Below, one piece after another: positions 25,240-32,923 of a stretch of DNA of 36,414 nt. Numbering within the stretch: the first letter of the stretch is position 1; the number at the start of each line of letters is the position of its first letter. The position numbers were made by a program, and so were the translations under genes. This DNA is from Nocardiopsis sp. TSRI0078 (lineage in GTDB: Bacteria; Actinomycetota; Actinomycetes; Streptosporangiales; Streptosporangiaceae), in NCBI RefSeq assembly GCF_001905145.1, contig NZ_LWLB01000032.1, positions 1-36,414 on the forward strand. Direction: 5' to 3'. A model generated the notes under the pieces. That model did not search any database and had not been told where the DNA came from. It saw only the letters and a program-made list of their open reading frames with translations.

Positions 25240-26173
25240 AGGGCGGTTCCGGGCCGCCCCGGCCGCCCCGGCCGCCCCGGCCGCCCCGGCCGCCCCGGCC
25301 GCCCCGGCCGCCCCGGCCGCCCCGGTCGCCGCGGGCGCCGCGGGCGGCCGACGGCCGGGCGGGGCCCCGGGAGCGCGCTCCGCCGCGGTGGCCCTCGCGG
25401 CCCTCCTGTGCGCGGGATGTGCGTCCACGGCCGCCGCCCCGGCCCCGGAGCCCCCGCCCGAGGGCCCGTTCGACTACCAGCTCGGTGGCGCGTACACCCC
25501 GGCCGCCGGAGTGGCCACGGTGGTCCGCGACTCCACCGGGCGGCCCGAGCCCGGCCTGTACTCGGTCTGCTACGTCAACGCATTCCAGACCCAGCCCCAG
25601 GACCGGGAGCGGTGGCTGGAGGAGCATCCCGACCTGGTGCTCCGAAGCGCCGACGGCGAACCGGTCGCCGACCCGGACTGGCCGGACGAGTACCTGCTGG
25701 ACACCTCCACGGCCGGTCGGCGCGGGCGGATCGCCGACCTCGTGGGAGGGACGGTCCGGACCTGCGACGAGCGGGGCTTCCACGCCGTGGAGTTCGACAA
25801 CCTGGACTCCTTCACCCGCTCGGACGGGGCGCTGACCGCCGACGACAACCTGGCGCTGGCCGCCGAGCTGGTCGCCGACGCCCACGGCCGGGGGATGGCC
25901 GCGGCCCAGAAGAACGCCGCCGAGGCCGCCGGCCGGGCACGGGAGGAGGCGGGCTTCGACTTCGCCGTGGCCGAGGAGTGCGTGGCCTTCGACGAGTGCG
26001 GTGCCTACACCGGCGTCTACGGTGACGGCGTCCTCGTGGTGGAGTACCCGGACACGCTCGGCACCGCCCTCGCGCGGGTCTGCGGGGCTCCGGGCACGCC
26101 GCCCCGCACCATCCTGCGCGACCGCGACCTGCTCACCTCCGGCGAGGAGGGCCACCTCCGCGAGTCCTGCTGA
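25202..26173 (+). CDS. GH114-like secreted lipoprotein
   Basis: Protein of up to 323 residues; the start is uncertain. GTG at 25202 overlaps the proB end, TTG at 25229 has AGGGA ten bases upstream, and GTG at 25388 would leave no basic n-region. The segment after the start is an (Ala-Ala-Pro)n run encoded by a 9-bp repeat, then a hydrophobic stretch ending CAGC, a slightly non-standard lipobox. The domain from about residue 90 resembles glycoside hydrolase family 114 (endo-alpha-1,4-polygalactosaminidase type, TIM barrel): YSVCYVNAFQTQP, DEYLLDTSTAGRR, GFHAVEFDNLDSFTRS with acidic residues where the active site is expected, and AAQKNAAE. Cell-surface polysaccharide breakdown is a family-based guess. 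Confidence 0.75.
   Translation: MSSCTGTTSLCSRGRFRAAPAAPAAPAAPAAPAAPAAPAAPVAAGAAGGRRPGGAPGARSAAVALAALLCAGCASTAAAPAPEPPPEGPFDYQLGGAYTPAAGVATVVRDSTGRPEPGLYSVCYVNAFQTQPQDRERWLEEHPDLVLRSADGEPVADPDWPDEYLLDTSTAGRRGRIADLVGGTVRTCDERGFHAVEFDNLDSFTRSDGALTADDNLALAAELVADAHGRGMAAAQKNAAEAAGRAREEAGFDFAVAEECVAFDECGAYTGVYGDGVLVVEYPDTLGTALARVCGAPGTPPRTILRDRDLLTSGEEGHLRESC
25257..25328. repeat. 9-bp minisatellite, eight copies
   Basis: Seven perfect copies of CCCCGGCCG (25257-25319) and one variant CCCCGGTCG (25320-25328). It starts 17 bases after the proB stop and falls in the N-terminal region of the GH114-like gene, where each unit encodes three residues. Copy-number change would keep the reading frame. Confidence 0.9.
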
Positions 26174-26203
26174 GGGGCCGGGCGCCGCGGGCCCGCCACC
26201 CCC

Positions 26204-26237
26204 GGCCCGTCCGGACCTCCCGTCCGGAGGGGCCTTT
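26204..26237 (+). terminator. Terminator after GH114-like gene
   Basis: GGCCCGTCCGGA (26204-26215) pairs with TCCGGAGGGGCC (26223-26234) except for one G-G mismatch; loop 7 nt, followed by TTT. Confidence 0.65.
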
Positions 26238-26304
26238 CCGCCGCACTGTCGTGCACTTGTGGAAGGGTCCACCACAGGACCTTCCGAGGAAGAGGGTGAC
26301 ACCC

Positions 26305-27207
26305 ATGCCGAGTCTGGTGGCACGTGTGCTGTCGTTGGCGTTCCGCGTGGCGCGCAAGCGGCCGATGGAGACGGTGGAGGGCGCGCGTCAGCGCATCGGC
26401 GAGCCCAAGGACGACCCCGCGCCCCCGGCGTGGGTCGCCAAGCGGCACGGGATCACCCGGCGCGCGGTGGGGGGCTTCGACAGCTACACGGTCCTGCCCC
26501 GGGAGGGACGGCCGAACAGGCCGGGCCGACCGGACAAGGCCGTGCTGTACGTGCACGGGGGCAGCTACATCAGCGAGATCTCGCCGTGGCACTGGGTGCT
26601 GATCTCCCGGATGGCGGACACGGGCTGCCGGGTGGAGGTGCCCCTCTACGGGCTGGCGCCGCAGCACACCTACCGGGAGGCCTTCGGGTTCCTCCAGGCC
26701 GTGTACCGGGAGCTCCTGGAGCACGTCGAGGCCGAACGGACCGTCTTCGCCGGCGACTCGGCGGGGGCCGGGCTGGCGCTCGCCCTGGCGCAGACACTGC
26801 ACGGGGCGGGACTGCCCCGGCCCGCGCGGCTGATCCTGGTCTCCCCGTGGGCGGACCTGACCATGTCCAATCCCGACATCGTCAAGGTGGAGGGGGACGA
26901 CCCCTGGCTCAGCCCGGTCGGGCTGAAGGAGGCCGCCAGGGTCTGGGCGGGTGGGGACCGCCTGGCGGACCCCCGGCTCAGCCCCATCAACGGCGTGCTC
27001 TCGGACCTGCCGCCCGTGGACCTCTACATCGGCACCCACGACGTGTTCCTCCCCGACACCCGGCGCCTGCACGCGATGATCGCCGAGGCCGGGGGCACGG
27101 TGGAGCTGCACGAGGAGGAGGGCGCCTTCCACGTCTACCCGCTGGTCCCGGTCCCCGAGGGAAGCAGGGCGCGGGCGCGGATCATCGGCACCGTCCAGGA
27201 GCTCTGA
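26305..27207 (+). CDS. Alpha/beta hydrolase, hormone-sensitive lipase (family IV) type
   Basis: Cytoplasmic hydrolase of 300 residues. HGGSY with His84 is the oxyanion-hole motif of HSL-type esterases; the nucleophile is Ser152 in GDSAGAG, and the triad is completed by Asp246 (THDVF) and His276 (FHVYP). The motif SPWADLT is also usual for the family. The ATG at 26305 is supported by an AGGAAGAGGG purine tract upstream. Likely substrates are short-chain esters; it may be a xenobiotic or lipid esterase. It is convergent with the SDR gene, with 26 bp between stops and no clear terminator. Confidence 0.9.
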   Translation: MPSLVARVLSLAFRVARKRPMETVEGARQRIGEPKDDPAPPAWVAKRHGITRRAVGGFDSYTVLPREGRPNRPGRPDKAVLYVHGGSYISEISPWHWVLISRMADTGCRVEVPLYGLAPQHTYREAFGFLQAVYRELLEHVEAERTVFAGDSAGAGLALALAQTLHGAGLPRPARLILVSPWADLTMSNPDIVKVEGDDPWLSPVGLKEAARVWAGGDRLADPRLSPINGVLSDLPPVDLYIGTHDVFLPDTRRLHAMIAEAGGTVELHEEEGAFHVYPLVPVPEGSRARARIIGTVQEL

Positions 27208-27233
27208 GCGCGTGCGCCGAGGCGTCCGGCCCC

Positions 27234-27983
27234 CTACGCCAGTCTCCTGACCGCCGACAGGGGGAGCCGCTTCATCGCGAAGCCGATCGGTGCCCACGGC
27301 CAGGCGGGCACGTACGCCTTCACCCTGCGCTTCTCGATCGCGGCGACCATCGAGCGCACACCGGTCCGCGTGTCCACCATGAACCTGGTCCTCTGCTGCA
27401 CGTGCTCGTTCATCTCCGAGCGGATGTAGCCCGGGTAGATCACGGACACGTCCAGGCCGGGCACCCGTTCCGAGCGCAGGCCCTCGGCGATGGCGGCCAC
27501 GCCGGCCTTGGTGGCGGCGTAGACGGTCATGGCCTTGCGCATGCCGCGCAGCGCCGACATCGACGAGATCATCACCAGGTGGCCGTGCCCCTGGGCCCGG
27601 AAGATCTCCATGGCCGCCTCGGACTGGGCCAGGGCGCCCACGAAGTTGGTCATCGCGGTCTGGCGGTTGGCGTCGTGGCGCCCCTTGCCCAGGGCGGCGC
27701 CCTTGCCGAGTCCGGCGTTGACGATCACCCGGTCCACGGTGCCGAAGGTCCCGGCCAGGTCCCCGAAGACCTCGAACACGGCCTCGTCGTCGGTCACGTC
27801 CAGCGCCCGCAGCTCCACCCGGCGGTCGGGGTGGGCGGCGGTGATCTCCTCGCGCAGGGCCTCCATCTTCTCGGTGCGCCGCGCGCACAGTCCCAGGTCG
27901 TAGCCGAGAGCCGCGAACTGGCGCGCCATCTCGGCCCCGAGGCCGGCGCTGGCACCGGTGATGAGGATCGTTCCCTTGCTCAT
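27234..27983 (-). CDS. Short-chain dehydrogenase/reductase
   Basis: A 249-residue classical SDR. The Rossmann cofactor motif is TGASAGLG (9-16), with ARR at 34-36 suggesting NADP preference, NAG at 89-91, and the catalytic Ser near 141, Tyr155 and Lys159 (YAATK). The C-terminus (residues 215-249) is basic and hydrophobic and may touch the membrane. ATG at 27983 has GGAGAAG upstream. Transcribed divergently from a TetR gene; their promoters share one palindrome, so the TetR protein very likely represses this gene. The substrate is unknown; SDR/TetR pairs often handle lipophilic alcohols or ketones, which is only context. Confidence 0.92.
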   Translation of the reverse strand: MSKGTILITGASAGLGAEMARQFAALGYDLGLCARRTEKMEALREEITAAHPDRRVELRALDVTDDEAVFEVFGDLAGTFGTVDRVIVNAGLGKGAALGKGRHDANRQTAMTNFVGALAQSEAAMEIFRAQGHGHLVMISSMSALRGMRKAMTVYAATKAGVAAIAEGLRSERVPGLDVSVIYPGYIRSEMNEHVQQRTRFMVDTRTGVRSMVAAIEKRRVKAYVPAWPWAPIGFAMKRLPLSAVRRLA

Positions 27984-28114
27984 GTGCTTCTCCGTGCTGT
28001 CTCTCGTGCCGTCCCCGGCTCCGGCCGCTCCGGTCCGCCCGGGGCCCGCCGGTGCGTCCGGCGCTCCCGCGGGCCGGGCCGGCGGCGCGCGAGGAGGTGC
28101 GACGTCCGTGTCCG

Positions 28115-28146
28115 TTGACACTACGTCCTTGTTGAGCAATGCTCAA
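28115..28146. promoter_or_regulatory. Shared operator and overlapping divergent promoters of SDR and TetR genes
   Basis: TTGAGCA-A-TGCTCAA (28132-28146) is a perfect 15-bp palindrome. On the plus strand TTGACA (28115-28120), a 17-bp spacer and AATGCT (28138-28143) form a promoter whose start would fall at the GTG at 28151. On the minus strand TTGAGC (28146-28141), a 17-bp spacer and TAGTGT (28123-28118) form a second promoter for the SDR gene. One bound dimer would block both. Confidence 0.75.
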
Positions 28147-28150
28147 TAGT

Positions 28151-28735
28151 GTGAGCGACCGAGCGCCGCGACGCACGCGGATGACCCAGGACGAACGCAG
28201 GCGCCAGCTGGTCGGGATCGGGCTGCGGATGCTGGTGGAAAAGCCCATCCAGGAGCTGCCCATCGACGAGGTGGCCAGGGAGGCGGGCATCTCCCGGGGG
28301 CTGCTGTTCCACTACTTCCCGAACAAGACCGCCTTCCACGACGCCGTCGTGGCCGCCGCCGGGCGGCGGGTCGTGCGCAACACCGCCCCCGACGGGGGGC
28401 TCGCGCCGAAGGAGGCGGTCGCGCAGTTCGTGGCCCGCTACTACGGGCAGGTCGACCGGCGGCGCGGGTCGTACCTGGCGCTGGTCTTCGGCAGCGGGGC
28501 GGTGGGCCTGGGCGGGGAGCACGTGGAGGACCTGCGCCTGGCCATGGCCGAGCGGGTCCTGGCGGTCCTGGGCCTGGACGGGGGCGCACTGCCCGTCGCA
28601 CACGGATGGATCGCCTACGTGGAGGACAGGGCGCTGCGCTGGTCGGCCGCCCCGGAGGGGGAGCGGCCCCGCGCCCTGGAGGAGGAGGTCGCCCACTGCG
28701 TCCGCGCGCTGGAGGCCCTGCTCGCGGTGCGCTGA
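28151..28735 (+). CDS. TetR family transcriptional regulator
   Basis: A 194-residue one-component repressor. The N-terminal helix-turn-helix (about residues 33-57) reads LPIDEVAREAGISRGLLFHYFPNKTAFHDAVV, the TetR signature; the C-terminal helical domain, which binds the ligand, has no recognised specificity. The GTG at 28151 was preferred as a leaderless start, because the predicted -10 box ends eight bases before it. ATG at 28139 is in frame but lies inside the operator and lacks a ribosome-binding site. The palindrome over its promoter indicates autoregulation together with control of the divergent SDR gene. Confidence 0.9.
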   Translation: MSDRAPRRTRMTQDERRRQLVGIGLRMLVEKPIQELPIDEVAREAGISRGLLFHYFPNKTAFHDAVVAAAGRRVVRNTAPDGGLAPKEAVAQFVARYYGQVDRRRGSYLALVFGSGAVGLGGEHVEDLRLAMAERVLAVLGLDGGALPVAHGWIAYVEDRALRWSAAPEGERPRALEEEVAHCVRALEALLAVR

Positions 28736-28785
28736 GGCGGACCCGCCGACCCCCGGGAGCGGGCGGTGTTCCCGCGGCCACGGTC

Positions 28786-28791
28786 TAGGAT
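28786..28791 (+). promoter_or_regulatory. Leaderless promoter -10 box for PemK-like gene
   Basis: TAGGAT lies six bases before the GTG start at 28798 and there is no Shine-Dalgarno sequence, the usual pattern of leaderless actinobacterial genes. The -35 region is weak. Confidence 0.5.
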
Positions 28792-28797
28792 GCCCGC

Positions 28798-29241
28798 GTG
28801 AGCGAAACGATGCGCCGAGGCGGCGACCACCCCCAGCGCGGCGAGGTCCGCGAGATCCCCACCGCACGCAACGCGACCACGCTCGTCTACGCGCCCGAGC
28901 GCGACGGCCTCGCCGACGCGGGCGAGATCGTGTGGACGTGGGTGCCCTACGAGGAGGACCCGGGGCAGGGCAAGGACCGCCCGCTGCTGGTGGTCGGCCG
29001 CCGCGACGGGCGCCTGCACGGCCTGATGCTGTCCTCGCGGCGCCCCGACGACCGGGAGAGCCAGGACTGGCTGCCGATCGGCTCGGGCCCCTGGGACCGG
29101 GAGCAGCGCGACTCCTACGTGCGGGTGGACCGGCTCTTCGAGTTCGACGAGGACGGCATCCGCCGCGAGGCCGCCGTCATCGACGAGGACCTGTTCTGGG
29201 GAGTCGCGGCGGTCCTGCGCTCGCGCTACGGCTGGCGTTGA
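28798..29241 (+). CDS. PemK/MazF-like protein, no antitoxin partner seen
   Basis: A 147-residue protein whose central part, GEIVWTWVPYEEDPGQGKDRPLLVVGRRDGRLHGLMLSS, has the start of the PemK/MazF fold (the G.I....P...... K.RP.LV pattern). MazF toxins are mRNA endoribonucleases. Several features argue for a housekeeping or altered role: an N-terminal extension of about 40 residues, an acidic C-terminus, and no small antitoxin gene next to it in either direction. It probably begins at a leaderless GTG. It could be an inactive or non-toxic member of the fold; the family call is moderately firm and the activity is uncertain. Confidence 0.7.
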   Translation: MSETMRRGGDHPQRGEVREIPTARNATTLVYAPERDGLADAGEIVWTWVPYEEDPGQGKDRPLLVVGRRDGRLHGLMLSSRRPDDRESQDWLPIGSGPWDREQRDSYVRVDRLFEFDEDGIRREAAVIDEDLFWGVAAVLRSRYGWR

Positions 29242-29376
29242 GTACCAGTGGTCCGCGGACGCCTCCGCGCGTTCGCTCCCGCGCGCCCCTCGGCCACGCC
29301 CCCCGTGTTCCCGCGTCGGTCGGAAACCCCGGGCGCTCGGCCTGTGGACGACCGTGTCGCCGACGGCGCGGCGCTA

Positions 29377-29382
29377 TACGCT
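29377..29382 (+). promoter_or_regulatory. Candidate -10 box for proA
   Basis: TACGCT inside CTATACGCT lies about 90 bases before the proA start. No clear -35 is at the usual distance. It suggests that proA has its own promoter in this arrangement. Confidence 0.3.
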
Positions 29383-29470
29383 GGAGGTGTTCACCCCGGT
29401 GTGCCCCTGACGCCCTCCGACGCCGCAGGGCGGGTACGCCGGGATGGCCTCCCAATCGAGAGAGAACACC

Positions 29471-30745
29471 ATGAGCGACATCGAGCGCGAGGTCCACGCG
29501 GTGGCGGGGCGCGCCAGGGACGCCGCGGCCGACCTCGCCCCGCTCAGCCGGGCGGTGAAGGACGCGGCACTGCTGGCGATCGCCGACGCCCTGGTCAAGC
29601 GGGCCGACGAGATCACCGCGGCCAACGCCGAGGACGTGGAGCGGGCACGCCGGGACGGTACCGGCCCCGCCATGATCGACCGGCTCACCCTCACCCCGCA
29701 GCGGATCGAGGCCATCGCCGACGCCGTCCGCGAGATCGTCGAGCTCCCCGACCCGGTGGGCGAGTCCGTGCGCGGCTCCGTGCTGCCCAACGGCCTGGAC
29801 CTGCGCCAGGTCCGGGTGCCGCTCGGTGTCATCGGCATCATCTACGAGGGCCGTCCCAACGTCACCGTGGACGCCGCCGCACTGTGCCTCAAGAGCGGCA
29901 ACGCCGCCCTGCTGCGCGGCTCCTCCTCGGCCTACGCCTCCAACACCGCCATCGTCGGGGTCCTGCGGGACGCCCTGGAGGGCACCGGTGTCCCCGTGGA
30001 CGCCGTCCAGATGGTGCCCGGGCGCACCCGGGAGTCCTCCACCGCCCTCATGCGGGCGCGCGGACTGGTGGACGTGCTCATCCCGCGCGGCGGAGGCTCC
30101 CTCATCCAGGCCGTGGTCCGCGACTCCACCGTCCCGGTCATCGAGACCGGCGAGGGCCTGTGCCACGTCTACGTGGATGCCGGCGCCGACATCGACAAGG
30201 CCGTGGCCATCGCCACCAACGCCAAGGCGCAGCGCTGCTCGGTGTGCAACTCCGCCGAGACCCTGCTGGTGCACGAGGCGGTGGCCGAGGCGTTCCTGCC
30301 GCGCGTGCTGGAGTCGCTGGCCCGAAGCGGCGTGACCGTGCACGGCGACCCGCGGGTGCTGGAGGTCGCCTCCGCGCACCCGACCGGGGCCACCGTGGTC
30401 GAGGCCACCGAGGAGGACTGGGCGACCGAGTACCTGTCCATGGACCTGGCCGTGCGCGTGGTGCCCACCATCGACGAGGCGCTCGCGCACATCCGCAGGT
30501 ACTCCACGCGGCACACCGAGGCGATCGTCACCGACTCGCTGAAGGCCTCCCGGTACTTCGTCTCCAGGGTCGACTCCGCCGCGGTCATGGTAAACGCCTC
30601 CACGCGTTTCACCGACGGAGGCGAATTCGGTTTCGGCGCGGAAATTGGTATCTCCACCCAGAAACTGCACGCCAGAGGGCCGATGGGTCTCACCGAGATG
30701 ACCTCCACCAAGTATGTGGTCACCGGTGACGGCCATCTCCGGTAG
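29471..30745 (+). CDS. proA: Gamma-glutamyl phosphate reductase
   Basis: Second step of proline synthesis: NADPH-dependent reduction of gamma-glutamyl phosphate to glutamate semialdehyde. The 424-residue protein belongs to the aldehyde dehydrogenase superfamily and has [34 protein letters not shown], and [14 protein letters not shown] with the catalytic cysteine, taken as Cys259. The C-terminal [30 protein letters not shown] motif is diagnostic. ATG at 29471 (MSDIE) was preferred over the in-frame ATG at 29444 because family homology starts here; GAGAGA upstream is a weak ribosome-binding site. A strong terminator follows. It is parted from proB by five cargo genes. Confidence 0.95.
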   Translation: MSDIEREVHAVAGRARDAAADLAPLSRAVKDAALLAIADALVKRADEITAANAEDVERARRDGTGPAMIDRLTLTPQRIEAIADAVREIVELPDPVGESVRGSVLPNGLDLRQVRVPLGVIGIIYEGRPNVTVDAAALCLKSGNAALLRGSSSAYASNTAIVGVLRDALEGTGVPVDAVQMVPGRTRESSTALMRARGLVDVLIPRGGGSLIQAVVRDSTVPVIETGEGLCHVYVDAGADIDKAVAIATNAKAQRCSVCNSAETLLVHEAVAEAFLPRVLESLARSGVTVHGDPRVLEVASAHPTGATVVEATEEDWATEYLSMDLAVRVVPTIDEALAHIRRYSTRHTEAIVTDSLKASRYFVSRVDSAAVMVNASTRFTDGGEFGFGAEIGISTQKLHARGPMGLTEMTSTKYVVTGDGHLR

Positions 30746-30755
30746 CGGGGTCCGA

Positions 30756-30783
30756 GGGGCCGTCCGCGCCACCGGACGGCCCC
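30756..30783 (+). terminator. proA terminator
   Basis: GGGGCCGTCCG (30756-30766) pairs perfectly with CGGACGGCCCC (30773-30783), loop 6 nt, ten bases after the stop. Confidence 0.85.
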
Positions 30784-30940
30784 CGTACGCGTGGATCGCC
30801 GCGGGGGAGTGACGGGGGCGGGCGCATGTCCCCGTGGGCACCTGGAACGTTTTCCTGGCGGAAACCTGGACAGAAGCGAATCTTCGTCTGTGGAGTATTC
30901 CCAAAACGAAGGCCGGTCGGTACTTTCGCTGTGGTGTATC

Positions 30941-30971
30941 ACGACGCTCCTGGGCTCATGGGGAGCGTCGT
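30941..30971 (+). promoter_or_regulatory. Leader hairpin of secreted repeat protein gene
   Basis: ACGACGCTCC (30941-30950) pairs perfectly with GGAGCGTCGT (30962-30971), loop 11 nt. It ends 16 bases before the GAAAGGA ribosome-binding site of the next gene. TGTATCAC just upstream may contain the -10 box. The stem could protect the mRNA or control translation. Confidence 0.5.
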
Positions 30972-31004
30972 CCCCCACGGTCACGTCGAAAGGAATTCCC
31001 CCGT

Positions 31005-31976
31005 ATGAAGCTCCGGAACAAGGTCGCGCTCCTCGCCACGGCCACCCTGGCCGTCGGCGGTGTCACGGTGGCGGCCTCCCCCGCCCAGGCGGACCTCGTC
31101 ACCCTCTGCTCGGGCCACGGCGGTGCGATCACCCTGCCCACGGACCTCGCGGTCCCCGCCGGAAAGAGCTGCTTCCTGGACGGCACCGTCGTCCAGGGCG
31201 ACGTCACCGTTCGCAAGGGCGCCAACCTGCACATCGCCGGTGGCGAGATCGAGGGCAGGGTGACCGTCCAGAAGGACGGCTACTTCGACGCCCAGGAGAG
31301 CTCCGTCGGCGACCGCGTGGTCAACCGCGGCTCCTACGGCACCTACATGGAGGGCAGCTCGGCCGGCGCCGCCCTGCGCACCGTCCCGGTGGACGGCGGC
31401 AACACCGACGGCTTCGCCTACATGGTCGACTCCTCCGTCCGCAGCGTCAACGCCGAGGTCGGCTCCGTCTACCTCTCCGGCTCCCGGGTCAACGGCGTGT
31501 TCAAGGCCGACGGCGTCGAGTACGCCGACATCTACGACTCCGTGGTGCGCGGCGACCTGTCCGTCACCGCCCCGAACAGCGGCGGCATCCTCTGCGACAG
31601 CGAGGTCATCGGCGCGGCGACCTACACCGGCGGTTCCGGACCGGTCGCGGTCGGCGCCGGCGAGAAGGAGGGCTTCTGCTCCTCCGTCAACTACGTCGAC
31701 GGCGACCTGAGCATCACCGGTGTCAGCGGCGGCGTCTACGTCGACAACAACATCGTCGGCGGCGACCTGTCCACCTCCGGCAACACCCCGACCGCCCAGG
31801 TCGGTGACAACAACCGCGTCCGCGGCGACATCCTCACCGAGGAGATCGCCCTGCGCAGCTTCTCCGCCACCGTGGTCGAGGAGTTCGAGGCCCACGAGAA
31901 CGACCTCGCGGAGGAGGTCGAGCAGGCCCGCTCCGAGACCATCGACGACGCCATGGCCGCCGGCCCCGCCTTCTAG
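31005..31976 (+). CDS. Secreted repeat protein of unknown family, probable beta-solenoid
   Basis: A 323-residue exported protein that I cannot assign to a family. ATG at 31005 has GAAAGGA ten bases upstream and starts a clear signal peptide (MKLRNK, hydrophobic core, AQA-DL cleavage near residue 29). The mature part has short beta-type units ending in Gly-Asp or Gly-Arg: VVQGDVTVRKGANLHIAGG, EIEGRVTVQKDGYF, VVRGDLSVT, YVDGDLSITGV, IVGGDLSTSG and RVRGDILTEE. This rhythm resembles bactofilin-like or other polymer-forming beta-helices. Three or four cysteines may form disulfides. The last 40 residues are acidic and helical. A surface or spore-coat role is a guess. No neighbour explains its function. 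Confidence 0.75.
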   Translation: MKLRNKVALLATATLAVGGVTVAASPAQADLVTLCSGHGGAITLPTDLAVPAGKSCFLDGTVVQGDVTVRKGANLHIAGGEIEGRVTVQKDGYFDAQESSVGDRVVNRGSYGTYMEGSSAGAALRTVPVDGGNTDGFAYMVDSSVRSVNAEVGSVYLSGSRVNGVFKADGVEYADIYDSVVRGDLSVTAPNSGGILCDSEVIGAATYTGGSGPVAVGAGEKEGFCSSVNYVDGDLSITGVSGGVYVDNNIVGGDLSTSGNTPTAQVGDNNRVRGDILTEEIALRSFSATVVEEFEAHENDLAEEVEQARSETIDDAMAAGPAF

Positions 31977-32013
31977 GCCCGGCCGGACTCGTACAAGGCG
32001 CGATCGATCGTCC

Positions 32014-32046
32014 ACGGCGCCGGCGGCCCAGGGTCACCGGCGCCGT
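32014..32046 (+). terminator. Terminator after secreted repeat protein gene
   Basis: ACGGCGCCGG (32014-32023) pairs perfectly with CCGGCGCCGT (32037-32046), loop 13 nt, 37 bases after the stop. Confidence 0.65.
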
Positions 32047-32169
32047 CGTGCGTCCGCGGGGCCCTCGCACGCAGACCCGCCGCCGGCGTCCGGACGGCTC
32101 GCCGGGGACCGTGGCGGGGGCGACCTGTTACGGTCCGCGGGTATCGAGTCCGAGGACGAGGAGGAACAC

Positions 32170-32907
32170 GTGCCGACCACCGTGGCCTACGGCGACCACC
32201 CCAGCCAGACCGTGCACCTGTGGGACCCGGAGGGCGGCGCGGGCGGGCCCTCGCCCGTCGCGGTGCTGCTGCACGGCGGCTGGTGGCGCGACGGGTTCGG
32301 CGCCGGCCTCATGGACCCGCTGGCCCGGGACCTGGCCGCCGCCGGATGGACGGTGTGGAACGTGGAGTACCGGCGCACCGGCGGTGACGGCGGGGGCTGG
32401 CCGCAGACCCTGGACGACGTCGGCCGGGCCCTGGAGTTCCTCGCCGGGGCGGCCGCCCGCGAGCCCGGGCGCCACGACCTGTCCCGGGTGGTCTCCGTCG
32501 GGCATTCCGCGGGCGGGCATCTGGCCCTGCTCAACGCGCTCGACGTGGGAACGCCCGTGACCGCCGTGGTGGCCCTGGCCCCCATCACCGACCTGGAGCG
32601 CTGCGCCCGGGCGGGCCTCGGGGAGGGGGCGGTCGGGCCGTTCCTCGGCCCGGACCCCTGCGAAGGGCTGTACTCCGAGAGTTCACCGGTGCTGCGCGTG
32701 CCGCTCGGCCTGCCCCAACTGGTCGTGCACGGCGACGCCGACCAGCGCGTCCCCGTGGAGCACAGCCGCGACTACGTGGCCGCCGCACGCGCGGCCGGGG
32801 ACGGCGTGGACTACCGCGAGGTGGCCGGAGCCGACCACTTCGCGGTCATCGATCCCGCCCACGCCGCCTGGCGGCAGGTCCGCGACCATCTGTCCGAACG
32901 GCGCTGA
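32170..32907 (+). CDS. Alpha/beta hydrolase, kynurenine formamidase-like
   Basis: A 245-residue cytoplasmic hydrolase. HGGWW from His35 is the oxyanion motif typical of the kynurenine formamidase/esterase branch; the nucleophile is Ser113 (GHSAGGHLA), with Asp189 or Asp191 in HGDADQRVP and His223 in ADHFAVI completing the triad. GTG at 32170 lies five bases after a GAGGAGGA ribosome-binding site. A TACGGT -10-like box lies at 32129-32134. No tryptophan-degradation genes are adjacent, so the formamidase role is only a resemblance and a general esterase is equally possible. Convergent with the M48 protease gene, with 16 bp between stops. Confidence 0.85.
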   Translation: MPTTVAYGDHPSQTVHLWDPEGGAGGPSPVAVLLHGGWWRDGFGAGLMDPLARDLAAAGWTVWNVEYRRTGGDGGGWPQTLDDVGRALEFLAGAAAREPGRHDLSRVVSVGHSAGGHLALLNALDVGTPVTAVVALAPITDLERCARAGLGEGAVGPFLGPDPCEGLYSESSPVLRVPLGLPQLVVHGDADQRVPVEHSRDYVAAARAAGDGVDYREVAGADHFAVIDPAHAAWRQVRDHLSERR

Positions 32908-32923
32908 TCCCCGCGGCGCGGGG

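Noticed and set aside
25118..26323. Minus-strand frame with Gly-Gly-Arg repeats opposite the GH114-like gene
   Set aside because: Its repeat is the 9-bp minisatellite read backwards; no start signal or motif.
31720..32169. Upstream extension of the kynurenine formamidase-like gene
   Set aside because: It would overlap the secreted repeat protein in another frame and cross a terminator; the GTG at 32170 has a strong ribosome-binding site.
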